A stretch of DNA of 64,000 nucleotides, taken from Candidatus Krumholzibacteriota bacterium. Its GTDB lineage: Bacteria > Krumholzibacteriota > Krumholzibacteriia > LZORAL124-64-63. The position numbers were made by a program, and so were the translations under genes. The number at the start of each line of letters is the position of its first letter. Within the stretch, counting starts at the first letter, position 1. Location: positions 2,084,083 to 2,148,082 of the forward strand of contig JAKLEB010000001.1 in the NCBI GenBank assembly GCA_022711765.1, written 5' to 3'. The notes below the pieces were generated by a model. It was not told the origin of the DNA and searched no databases. It saw only the letters and a program-made list of their open reading frames with translations. Below are positions 7,977 to 16,206 of this stretch, piece by piece.

Positions 7977-9638
7977 ATGTTCCTGTCGAACCTGTCGATC
8001 AAGCGGCCGGTCTTCGCCGCCGTGCTGATGCTCGCCCTCGTGACCCTCGGCCTCTTCTCGTACCGCCGCCTGGCGATCGACATGTGGCCGGACGTCGAGA
8101 TCCCCTACATCACGGTGATCACCGCCTTCCCCGGGGCCGCGCCCGAGACGGTCGAGCGCGAGGTGAGCAAGCGCATCGAGGAAGCCGTCAACCCGATCTC
8201 CGGCGTCCGCCACGTCGGGTCGGTGTCCCGCGAGAGCATCTCGACCGTGTGGATCGAGTTCGCGCTGGAAATCGACGTCGCCGAGGCGGTCCAGGAGGCG
8301 CGCGTCAAGATCGGCGCGATCCGTGACGAGTTGCCGGCGGAGATCGCCGAACCCGTCGTCGAGAAGATCGACTTCTCGTCGATGCCCGTCGTCTCGCTCG
8401 CCGTGCGGGCCGCCGAGCTGGCGCCGCGCGAGCTGACGGACCTCGCGGAGAAGCTGGTCCAGCGCCGCGTCGAGAACATCGAGGGTGTCGGCAAGGTCGA
8501 CCTCGTCGGGACGGCATTTCGCGAGGTCGCGGTCGAGATCCAGCCCGAACGCCTGCTGGCCCTGGACCTCGGCGTGGACGACGTCATCGCCGGCCTGCGG
8601 GCGGAGAACGTGAACGCCCCCGTCGGGCGGCTCAATCGAGGCCTGGCGGAAAGCTCGGTGCGCGTGGCGGGCAAACCCGCGGCGGTCGAGGACTACGCGA
8701 GTCTGGTGGTGGCGGACATCGACGGCCGACCGGTGGCGCTGGGGGATGTGGCCCGCATCGTCGACGGCGTCGAGGAGCAGCGTACTCTGGCCCTGGTCGA
8801 CGGGCAGCCGGCGATCGCGCTCGACATCGTCAAGCAGAGCGGCGCCAACACGGTCGCTGTCGTCGACGCCGTACGCCGCGAGCTGGCGGCGCTTCGCGGC
8901 GACCTGCCGGCGGGCGTGCAGGTGGAGATCGTGCGCGACGGATCCATCGCGATCCGCGAGGCGGTGCGCGACGTGCAGGAGACGCTCGTGATCGGCGCGC
9001 TGCTGACGATCCTGATCGTGTTCTGCTTCCTCAACTCCTGGCGTTCCACGGTGATCACCGGGCTCACGCTGCCGATCGCGGTGATCTCGTCGTTCATCGT
9101 GATGCACTTCGCGGGGATGTCGCTCAACACGATGACCTTGATGGCGCTGTCGCTGTCGATCGGCCTCCTGATCGACGACGCGATCGTGGTGCGCGAGAAC
9201 ATCGTCCGCCATCTCGAGCGCGGCGACGATCACCACTCGGCGGCGCGCAACGGCACCGCCGAGATCGGGCTCGCGGTGCTGGCGACCACGCTGTCGATCA
9301 TCGCGGTCTTCGTGCCGGTCGCGTTCATGAAGGGGGTCGTCGGCCGCTTCTTCCGCGACTTCGGCATCACCGTGGCGTTTGCCGTCGCGGTCTCGCTGTT
9401 CGTGTCGTTCACCCTCGACCCCATGCTCTCGTCCCGGTGGTACGACCCCGACGTGGCGCGGTCGGGCAGACGCCACCGCCTCGCGCGCGCACTCGACCGC
9501 TTCAACGCCTGGTTCGACGCGTTGGCCGACCGGTATCGCAGCCTCATCGGCTGGGCGCTCGCCCACCGCAAGACCACGGTCGCGATCGCCGTCCTGGCTT
9601 TCGTCGCCGGCCTGGCCGTCTTCGGGAGTCTCGAGTAG
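7977..9638 (+). CDS. RND efflux transporter, N-terminal part (ends at in-frame TAG)
   Basis: The first 553 residues of an RND inner-membrane proton/drug antiporter. They contain TM1 ('IKRPVFAAVLMLALVTLGLF'), the first periplasmic loop, TM2-TM6 with the proton-relay 'GLLIDDAIVVRENIV', and TM7 up to 'VFGSLE'. The frame then meets TAG at 9636-9638 and continues perfectly with 'EFLPRSDQGEFYVG', the conserved start of the second periplasmic loop. No frameshift is needed: one codon separates two halves of a normal transporter. This could be a point mutation, a sequencing error, or a real split rescued by reinitiation. TAG is used as an ordinary stop elsewhere in the window (12398, 21877). Confidence 0.85.
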   Translation: MFLSNLSIKRPVFAAVLMLALVTLGLFSYRRLAIDMWPDVEIPYITVITAFPGAAPETVEREVSKRIEEAVNPISGVRHVGSVSRESISTVWIEFALEIDVAEAVQEARVKIGAIRDELPAEIAEPVVEKIDFSSMPVVSLAVRAAELAPRELTDLAEKLVQRRVENIEGVGKVDLVGTAFREVAVEIQPERLLALDLGVDDVIAGLRAENVNAPVGRLNRGLAESSVRVAGKPAAVEDYASLVVADIDGRPVALGDVARIVDGVEEQRTLALVDGQPAIALDIVKQSGANTVAVVDAVRRELAALRGDLPAGVQVEIVRDGSIAIREAVRDVQETLVIGALLTILIVFCFLNSWRSTVITGLTLPIAVISSFIVMHFAGMSLNTMTLMALSLSIGLLIDDAIVVRENIVRHLERGDDHHSAARNGTAEIGLAVLATTLSIIAVFVPVAFMKGVVGRFFRDFGITVAFAVAVSLFVSFTLDPMLSSRWYDPDVARSGRRHRLARALDRFNAWFDALADRYRSLIGWALAHRKTTVAIAVLAFVAGLAVFGSLE

Positions 9639-9644
9639 GAGTTC

Positions 9645-12398
9645 TTGCCGCGGTCCGACCAGGGCGAATTCTACGTCGGGGTCGTCTCGGCGCCGGATGC
9701 GTCGCTCGCGGAGACCGAAAGCCGCCTGCGCGCCGTCCTCGAGGAGATCCGCGAACTGCCCGAGGTCGCGAGCACGTACGCCACGATCGGCGCCGGCGAC
9801 GACGGCACCGTGCGCGACGGCGGCATCTTCGTCGACCTCGTGGACCGAGCAGAGCGCGACCGCAGCCAGGACGAGGTCGCCCGAGAGGTCCGCGCGCGTC
9901 TTGCGCTGGTGCCGGGCATCAAGTCCGCCATCACCGGCGCCGAGGCGATGGACCAGCAGAAGCCGCTGCAGATCGGCGTCCGGGGCGAGGATCTCGCCAT
10001 GCTCAAAGCGTACGCCGCGAACCTCCGCGACGCGCTGTACGAGGTGCCGGGAATCGTCGATCTCGAGACGTCGCTCGACACGGACACGCCGGAGTACCGC
10101 CTGGTCGTGGACCGCGAGCGCGCCGCGGACGTCGGACTGAACAGCGGCGACATCGTGCGCACCGTCTCCGTCCTGCTCGGCGGGCAAGCCGTGACGACCT
10201 ACGAGGAGGCGGACGGCGACGCCGTGCCGGTGCGCGTGCGTCTGCCGGAGTCCCTGCGCGCCGACATCGCGCAGGTCGAAGCGCTGCGGCTGTCCGGGGA
10301 CGGGGGCGGCGGGCGGTCGGCGCTGGTGCCGCTCGGCGACCTCGTGAGCCACGAGGTCAGCACGACGCCGTCCCAGATCGACCGGCAGGACCTGTCGCGC
10401 GAGGTGATGGTCACCGCCAACCTCGACGGCCTGGCGCTCGGTACGGCGGGCGAGCGAGTGGCCGAGGCGGCGGAGCGGCTCGCGCTGGCGCCCGGCTACC
10501 GCGTCGTGCTGTCGGGCGACACGGAGATCATGCGGGAATCGTTCGGCTACATGGCCGAAGCGCTCCTGCTCGCCATCATCATGGTCTACCTGATCCTCGC
10601 GGCGCAGTTCGAGTCTTTCGTCGACCCCCTGTCGATCATGCTCTCGCTGCCGCTCGCGATCGTCGGCATGGCGGCGATGCTGGTCGCCACGGGCGACCGC
10701 CTGAGCATCATCTCGCTCATCGGCCTGATCATGCTCATGGGCCTCGTGACCAAGAACGCGATCCTGCTCATCGACTACACGAAGACCCTGCGCGGGCGCG
10801 GCCTCGATCAGCGCTCGGCGCTGATCGAGGCGGGCCGGACCCGTCTGCGGCCCATCATGATGACCACCCTGGCGATGATCTTCGGCATGCTGCCGACCGC
10901 TCTGGCGCTCGGCTCGGGGGCCGAGATGCGCGCGCCGATGGGCCGCGCCGTGATCGGCGGCCTCATCACGTCCACGATGCTCACGCTGATCGTCGTTCCG
11001 GTCGTCTACTCGCTCTTCGACGACCTGGCGACGCGCCGCAAGCGCGCTCGCGCGGTCGCGCAGACCGCGCCTACCCCGGCGAGAGTCGACCCGATCGCCG
11101 GCGTGCTGCTGCTCGCCGTCGCAGCCCTGGCGCCCGCGACAGCGCGCGCGCAGGCGGCCGTCGAGTCGGACGTGCTCGCATTGTCGCTCGGCGAGGTGGT
11201 CACCTTGGCGACCGAGCGCAACCGGGACGTCCAGCGGGCACAGGAGTACTGCGAGTGGGTGCACGGGAGGTACGTCCAGGAGCGGGCCGGCGCGTTGCCG
11301 CACATCGGTCTGAACGGATCGCTGACGCGCCAGCGTGATGAGAGCCAGCAGGCGCTGTTCGGCGGATTCTTCCCGCCGCAGCAGGACGTACTCGCCGCCG
11401 ACGTGACGCTCTCGCAGGCGCTGTTCACTTGGGGCCAGGTCGGCGCGGCGATCCACGCCGCTCGCGAGGGCATCCGGGGTGCGGAGAATCAGCTCGAGAC
11501 GGTCCGCCAGGCGGCGATCCGCGAGGCGACGGAGGCGTATTGCGACGTCCTGCTCGCGCGCGAGCTCGCGGCCATCGCGGCGCGCAACCTCCAGCTGAAG
11601 AGGGCGCATCTGGACCAGGCCCAGCGCAAGTACGACGCGGGCACGGCGACCGACTACGACGTCCTCGCCGCCCGGGTCGCCGTGCAGAATGCGAATCCAG
11701 TCGCGATCAAGGCCGACCACGCCGTGCGGACGGCGCGCGATCGGCTGCGGTTCGCCCTGGCGCTGGACGCCGAGGTGGAGGCTGTCGGCACGCTCGCGCC
11801 GGCCGACTCCCTGGCGGCGGCGCCCGACTACGCCCAGGCTCTCGCCACGGCCTTCACGCACAGGCCGGAGCTCGCCGCGATCGGCCACGAACTGGCCCTG
11901 CGCGCCGACCTCGTCAAGATCTACAGCGCTGACACCAAGCCGCGCCTCGACCTCCTCGGCGCGTACGGCCACCGCGAGTACGAGATCGACGGGCAGTCCG
12001 TCGACGGTCCGTACTGGAGCGCGAGTCTCGCGCTGTCGTTCCCGATCTTCGACGGCCTGCGGACCCGCGGCCGAGTCGCCCAGGCCCGCAGCGACCTCCG
12101 CTCCGCTCAGATCGACGCGTCACAGCTGCGCGACCGGATCGCCCTCGAAGTGCGCACGGCCGTCAACGCGGTCAACGAGGCGCGTGAGATCGAGGGCGCT
12201 CTGGCTGGCACCGTCGAGCAGGCCCAGCGACTCCTGCGGATGGCGGAGGACGGCTACTCCCTCGGCGTCAAGACGCTGCTGGACGTCGAGGACGCGCAGC
12301 TCAACCTGCTCTCGGCGGCGGGCCATCTCGCGCAGGCGCGGCGGGACCGAATGGTCGCCGAGGTCGCCCTCGAACAGGTCCAGGGGACGCTCCGGTAG
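9645..12398 (+). CDS. RND transporter C-terminal half fused to TolC-like outer-membrane protein
   Basis: This is the same frame as the preceding part, beginning after the TAG; TTG at 9645 is the first possible start, with AGGAG four bases upstream. Residues 1 to about 465 supply the second periplasmic loop and TM8-TM12, ending in the usual 'TLIVVPVVYSLFDDLATRRK'. Instead of stopping, the chain runs through 'VLLLAVAALAPATARAQA', which looks like a cleavable signal peptide. It then continues into about 420 residues of TolC/OMF coiled-coil repeats (for example 'VTLSQALFTWGQVGAAIHAA', 'GVKTLLDVEDAQLNLLSAAG'). An in-frame GTG at 11103 could start a separate OMF but has no clear ribosome site. The result is a pump and outer channel in one reading frame. 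Confidence 0.8.
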   Translation: MPRSDQGEFYVGVVSAPDASLAETESRLRAVLEEIRELPEVASTYATIGAGDDGTVRDGGIFVDLVDRAERDRSQDEVAREVRARLALVPGIKSAITGAEAMDQQKPLQIGVRGEDLAMLKAYAANLRDALYEVPGIVDLETSLDTDTPEYRLVVDRERAADVGLNSGDIVRTVSVLLGGQAVTTYEEADGDAVPVRVRLPESLRADIAQVEALRLSGDGGGGRSALVPLGDLVSHEVSTTPSQIDRQDLSREVMVTANLDGLALGTAGERVAEAAERLALAPGYRVVLSGDTEIMRESFGYMAEALLLAIIMVYLILAAQFESFVDPLSIMLSLPLAIVGMAAMLVATGDRLSIISLIGLIMLMGLVTKNAILLIDYTKTLRGRGLDQRSALIEAGRTRLRPIMMTTLAMIFGMLPTALALGSGAEMRAPMGRAVIGGLITSTMLTLIVVPVVYSLFDDLATRRKRARAVAQTAPTPARVDPIAGVLLLAVAALAPATARAQAAVESDVLALSLGEVVTLATERNRDVQRAQEYCEWVHGRYVQERAGALPHIGLNGSLTRQRDESQQALFGGFFPPQQDVLAADVTLSQALFTWGQVGAAIHAAREGIRGAENQLETVRQAAIREATEAYCDVLLARELAAIAARNLQLKRAHLDQAQRKYDAGTATDYDVLAARVAVQNANPVAIKADHAVRTARDRLRFALALDAEVEAVGTLAPADSLAAAPDYAQALATAFTHRPELAAIGHELALRADLVKIYSADTKPRLDLLGAYGHREYEIDGQSVDGPYWSASLALSFPIFDGLRTRGRVAQARSDLRSAQIDASQLRDRIALEVRTAVNAVNEAREIEGALAGTVEQAQRLLRMAEDGYSLGVKTLLDVEDAQLNLLSAAGHLAQARRDRMVAEVALEQVQGTLR

Positions 12399-12403
12399 AC
12401 GAG

Positions 12404-12421
12404 GCGATCGACGTCGATCGC
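12404..12421. repeat. 18-bp perfect palindrome between convergent genes
   Basis: GCGATCGACGTCGATCGC sits in the 35-bp gap between the efflux operon stop and the stop of the C45-like hydrolase. It can form a hairpin on either strand, but no T-tract follows, so a terminator role is only possible. Confidence 0.5.
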
Positions 12422-12433
12422 AGCGCGGGAGCC

Positions 12434-13945
12434 TCACCTCACCAGGACGACCCGCCGCAGGCCCACGGACCCCGCGGCCTGCAGCCGCGCCACGTAGACG
12501 CCGGACGCCAGGTCGACCGGCCGCCAGGGCACCCGCTGCGCGCCCGGCGCGCGGACGCCGTCCACGAGCCGTGCGACGTGGCGGCCGGCCAGATCGTGGA
12601 CGTCGAGACGGACGTGACCCTCGCGCGGCAATTCGAAGGCGAACGTCGTCGCCGGATTGAAGGGGCTGGGGAAGGCCACGAGATGCAGCGAGGTCGGCGG
12701 CCTCGGCGGCGCCGACGACACGGTGACGGAGAGGAGCTCGTGCACGGTGCCGGCCAGCGAATCCTCGAATGCCAGGACCGTGCTCGCCGCGGGCGGCTCG
12801 AGACGCCACCGCGCCAGCCGCTCGCCGGCCGCTGCCAGCGCGGCCGATTCGGCCGGCTGCAGGATCGACCACAAGCCGCCGCCGATGCCATCGAGAAGTG
12901 CGAAGGAATCGACGATCCGCGGCCGGTCCGGAAGGTGGAAGACCACCTGCCGCCGCAGCTGGCCGGCCAGGTCGCAGAGCGGCGCCGTCAGCGGTCCGTC
13001 GGCTGCAGCGGGCGCCGGTCCCACCGGCCAGTACGGCAAGGCGACGGCGCAGGCCGGCTGGCCGAGCAGAACCCAGAACGTGGTGAGCCAGGCCGGCTCG
13101 CTGGCGGGCGATCGCGCGACTCCCTGGATCACCGCGGCCGACACGCTGCCGCCGCCACAGATGCTGAAGTAGGTGTCGAAACAGCCGTAGAGGCTATCCG
13201 GCTCGCCGCAGTCGTAGCAGGGAACGGGATACGGCAGGCTCGCCCAGTTCGAGAAGTCGCGCGCCAGCCGCCCGGCGAGTCGAGCGTGACTCAGCTCGCC
13301 GGCGTCGACCCAGGCAGTCACGAGATCGGTCGAACGAATGAACCTCTCCGCACCGGCAAGTCCGTCGATCCCCGCGCCGGCGGTGTCGGCGCAGGCGAAG
13401 TTCGTGCGGATGATGAAGCCGCGCTCGGTATCCTCGGCGTCGTAGATCCAGAATTCGTCGCGGGACGCTTCGATGATCACCGCGGCGCCGGTCGTGTCGA
13501 TGACGCCGAAATTCGCGTGGGTGTCCCGCAATCCGTTCGTGGCCTCGAGCAGGGTCGTGAATTCGCTGGCCGACCGGCAGCAACCGAGAGCCGCCCGCAT
13601 GAACTCGCCGTTCGCCAGGGACAGCGGGTCGGCCAGGTCGCGGACGTCCGCGTTGACCAGGGCGAAACCGTGCGCGTTGACGCCCATCCAGGCGGGCGAG
13701 CCCGGCTCGCCGTTGGCGGTCACGACCGCGATGAACGGCATGGGCAACGCCGAGTTGTAGTAGACCTCGTTGTCCGGCACGCCGCCGTTGTCGCGGACCT
13801 TCCACAGCAGGGGCCGGCCGTCGGCGGTCGCCCGGCCGCTCGCCACGCCGATCGTGCACGCCCCCGCGGCGCCCACGCAGGTCGAGACCAGGAGGACTGC
13901 CACGAGACTGCCACGGAGCGAGCGGGACCGGCGGCGAGCGGACAT
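12434..13945 (-). CDS. Secreted C45/choloylglycine-like Ntn hydrolase with FlgD-type sorting domain
   Basis: A 503-residue secreted protein. A signal peptide ends at AGA-C30, so cleavage would expose Cys30 as the N-terminal nucleophile. The next residues ('TIGVASGRATADGRPLLWKV') match the start of acyl-transferase/penicillin V-type Ntn hydrolases (peptidase C45 group), as does 'PAWMGVNAHGFALVNADV'. The last 90 residues are a FlgD-like beta domain ('FPSPFNPATTFAFELPREGH', 'YVARLQAAG') used as a C-terminal sorting tag. The reaction is probably amide hydrolysis or acyl transfer on an unknown substrate. ATG 13945 was chosen over 13966 because GGAGG lies 9 bp upstream of it. An extended -10 is present at 13997-13989. 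Confidence 0.75.
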   Translation of the reverse strand: MSARRRSRSLRGSLVAVLLVSTCVGAAGACTIGVASGRATADGRPLLWKVRDNGGVPDNEVYYNSALPMPFIAVVTANGEPGSPAWMGVNAHGFALVNADVRDLADPLSLANGEFMRAALGCCRSASEFTTLLEATNGLRDTHANFGVIDTTGAAVIIEASRDEFWIYDAEDTERGFIIRTNFACADTAGAGIDGLAGAERFIRSTDLVTAWVDAGELSHARLAGRLARDFSNWASLPYPVPCYDCGEPDSLYGCFDTYFSICGGGSVSAAVIQGVARSPASEPAWLTTFWVLLGQPACAVALPYWPVGPAPAAADGPLTAPLCDLAGQLRRQVVFHLPDRPRIVDSFALLDGIGGGLWSILQPAESAALAAAGERLARWRLEPPAASTVLAFEDSLAGTVHELLSVTVSSAPPRPPTSLHLVAFPSPFNPATTFAFELPREGHVRLDVHDLAGRHVARLVDGVRAPGAQRVPWRPVDLASGVYVARLQAAGSVGLRRVVLVR

Positions 13946-13988
13946 CGCGAGCGACCTCCGGAGCACGGGCCAGGATCGCGATCATGCG

Positions 13989-13997
13989 ATTCTAGCA
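13989..13997 (-). promoter_or_regulatory. Extended -10 of the C45-like hydrolase gene
   Basis: TGCTAGAAT on the minus strand, 43 bp before the ATG. It belongs to the recurring TGnTAnnnT set; no good -35 was found. Confidence 0.45.
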
Positions 13998-14066
13998 CAC
14001 CTGCGGGCCGGTCGCGTCACGATCTCGCTGACCCAGCGCCAGCGTCCCCGTCCTCGCGCCTATGCG

Positions 14067-15896
14067 TCACCGCCACTCGATGCGGTACAGGGATGCCTCC
14101 CCCTCGCGCAACAGGAGGGTGAACCGCGAATCATCGTCGAAGCGATGGCGGCCCCAGCCGGCATCCGTCAATTCCTGGCCGTAGCGGCGGTCCCAGCGAT
14201 CGCCGACGTAGAGATAGCGAACGCCTTCATCGCGCAAGGAGAGCGTCTCGGCAGGCCAGGTCGCCTCCAGGAAACCCAGCACGCGCTCGCTGCGCCGCCA
14301 CTCGCCGGGCAGAGCGAGCCGCCACGTGGCCGGCAGGAGGAAACGCTCGCCGCTGGTGTGCCAGGCCCACACGCTGCCGTCCTGCGGGATATTGGCGACC
14401 ACCTCGCCGTCCTGCACGACCCCGGCGATCCCGCGCGCCAGCGCGTGCTGCGCCGCGCCCCAGGGTTCCTCGTGAGCGTTCCGGCGGATATGGCGTCCGT
14501 TGTCGACGAGGCCGGGCACCAGGACCGCGGCCGCGACGACCCAGCCGGCGAGTCGCAGAACGCGGCCGGAGCGTTGTGTCCCGTCGAGCAGCGATTGGAT
14601 CGCCACGCCGAGCAACGGCGGCAGCAGGAACAGCTGCAGCATCAGGACACGGGCGGGCTCGCGATAGAACGGCGCGGCCAGGAGGCGGCTCACCGGGTCG
14701 CGAAGCGAGGCCAGGGTGACCTGAAGGACCGCCACCGCGACGGAGGCGACGGCGAGGGCGCGCAACGCCGGGCGCCGCCAGCCGAGCACGATGCCGGCGA
14801 TCACGAGGACGCGGGTGGGTCCCCAGTGCCAGCCGGCGGAGCTGGCGGTGTCGATGGCGTGGCCGAGCTCGCGCCACGGTTGCCTGGCGCCGCCTCGCAG
14901 CGCTTCGCCGTAGTCGAGACCCACCCCGGCGACAACGACCGCAGCTGCCGCAGCGGGGATCACGACGGCCAGCACCAACCCCGTGGCGTCCGGCCGCGCC
15001 CGGGGATCGGCGCGGCGGTGCGCAAGCCAGGCGCAGAGCGTCATCAAGGCGACGGCGGGCAGCTCCGCGCCGTGGACCAGCAACAGGCCCACGAGCAGAA
15101 GACCGGCGAGGACCCCTCGCCTCCAGCCGCCGTCGGCGAGCGCCGAGATCGCGGCGAGCGTGGCGACCGGCACGCCGAGCCACCCGATGATGTGCCCGAG
15201 GGCGCCCCACTGCAGCGCGCCGGCCGGAAATCCGCGATTGGCCGCCACGAAAGCAGCGCCCCAGATGGCCGCGGTCGCGGGTACACCACACCGCCGCCAG
15301 AGCGACGCCAACGCGATCGGCAGCAGCGCGAGACAGAGCAGGGGCAGACCCCACGCCACGAGGTGCGGCGCGATCGCGAGCGCCTGGGAGACGAGGGCCG
15401 CTCCCGCGTGCCAGCCCATGAGATAGACGAAACCTGGCGAGCCGAGGGGCGGCGCGAAGACCTCGCCCTGCGCGACCGTGCGGACGTCGGCGATGCGGCG
15501 CACCATGAATGCGTGGTTGGCGGCGTCGCCGCGCGGAGCGTCATACCCGGCGAGACCGGCGACCACCACGGCGATCATCAGACCGCACGCGCCGGCGATG
15601 AGCCACCTCGACCCCGGCGCCGGATCGACGGTTCGCGTCCCGCCGCGCGCGAGCATGGCGATCCCGGCCGCGATCGGCAGCGCGAGCCACCAGCGCAGCG
15701 CGGCCCCGGCTGGAACCAGCGCGTAGCTCGCCACGGCGACGAGCAGGATTCCCGCCGGCAGGGCCAGCGCGAGCGTCGTGAGCGGATCGCCGGCACGCGT
15801 CCAGGGGCGAACGACGAGCAGGCCGGGCACGACGAGCACCAGGGCGGTTCCCGCGAGGATCCGGAGCCAGACCTCCACATCGAGCGGCGGTACCAC
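14067..15896 (-). CDS. Polytopic membrane protein, GT-C glycosyltransferase-like
   Basis: A 609-residue protein with about 12 hydrophobic segments across residues 1-480 and a soluble C-terminal tail of about 130 residues. Near residue 125 it has 'DAPRGDAANHAFMVRRI', an Asp...His loop after the third or fourth helix, as in GT-C polyprenyl-sugar transferases and DUF6541-like proteins. It may therefore transfer a lipid-linked sugar at the membrane, but no specific family is certain. The GTG start at 15896 follows GGGAG at 8 bp, with a strong promoter (TTGACA-N18-TATCAT) about 100 bp upstream. It is monocistronic between the C45-like gene (122 bp) and the divergent GH38 gene. Confidence 0.65.
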   Translation of the reverse strand: MVPPLDVEVWLRILAGTALVLVVPGLLVVRPWTRAGDPLTTLALALPAGILLVAVASYALVPAGAALRWWLALPIAAGIAMLARGGTRTVDPAPGSRWLIAGACGLMIAVVVAGLAGYDAPRGDAANHAFMVRRIADVRTVAQGEVFAPPLGSPGFVYLMGWHAGAALVSQALAIAPHLVAWGLPLLCLALLPIALASLWRRCGVPATAAIWGAAFVAANRGFPAGALQWGALGHIIGWLGVPVATLAAISALADGGWRRGVLAGLLLVGLLLVHGAELPAVALMTLCAWLAHRRADPRARPDATGLVLAVVIPAAAAAVVVAGVGLDYGEALRGGARQPWRELGHAIDTASSAGWHWGPTRVLVIAGIVLGWRRPALRALAVASVAVAVLQVTLASLRDPVSRLLAAPFYREPARVLMLQLFLLPPLLGVAIQSLLDGTQRSGRVLRLAGWVVAAAVLVPGLVDNGRHIRRNAHEEPWGAAQHALARGIAGVVQDGEVVANIPQDGSVWAWHTSGERFLLPATWRLALPGEWRRSERVLGFLEATWPAETLSLRDEGVRYLYVGDRWDRRYGQELTDAGWGRHRFDDDSRFTLLLREGEASLYRIEWR

Positions 15897-15991
15897 CGTA
15901 GCGACTCCCGTCGGCTGGCCGACACGAAATCCGCGGGCGGCGGACCGCGGGCGAACGGTCAGCCGCCGTCACGGACGCGCCCCGCCGCGCG

Positions 15992-16021
15992 ATGATATTC
16001 CGGCGTCCGGATCGGTGTCAA
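15992..16021 (-). promoter_or_regulatory. Promoter of the GT-C-like membrane protein gene
   Basis: The minus strand reads TTGACA (16021-16016), 18 bp, then TATCAT (15997-15992). The -35 is a perfect match and the -10 is 5/6. It implies a 5' leader of about 90 bases. The divergent GH38 promoter lies 145 bp away in the same 310-bp gap. Confidence 0.6.
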
Positions 16022-16164
16022 AGCAAGCGAGGCGCTCCGCGCGGGAACCGACGGCACGGACGCCGGGCTGGCTTTCCGACCCGGCCGAACCCATTCCGCG
16101 CACTCGACCGGGGCCGACCCTGGTCGACATCACCCAACTTCTCCCTCCCGTCTCGCCCCCGGCC

Positions 16165-16173
16165 TGCTATCAT
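16165..16173 (+). promoter_or_regulatory. Extended -10 of the GH38 gene
   Basis: TGCTATCAT, an extended -10 lying 33 bp before the ATG. No convincing -35 is seen in the GC-rich sequence upstream. Confidence 0.45.
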
Positions 16174-16206
16174 CGCGGCCAGCGCCACCCCAGCCCCGGA
16201 GTCGCC

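Noticed and set aside
7644..11972. A 1442-codon open frame on the minus strand
   Set aside because: It lies antisense to the adaptor, RND and OMF genes, has the His/Arg/Asp-rich composition of a GC-rich shadow frame and no domain pattern.
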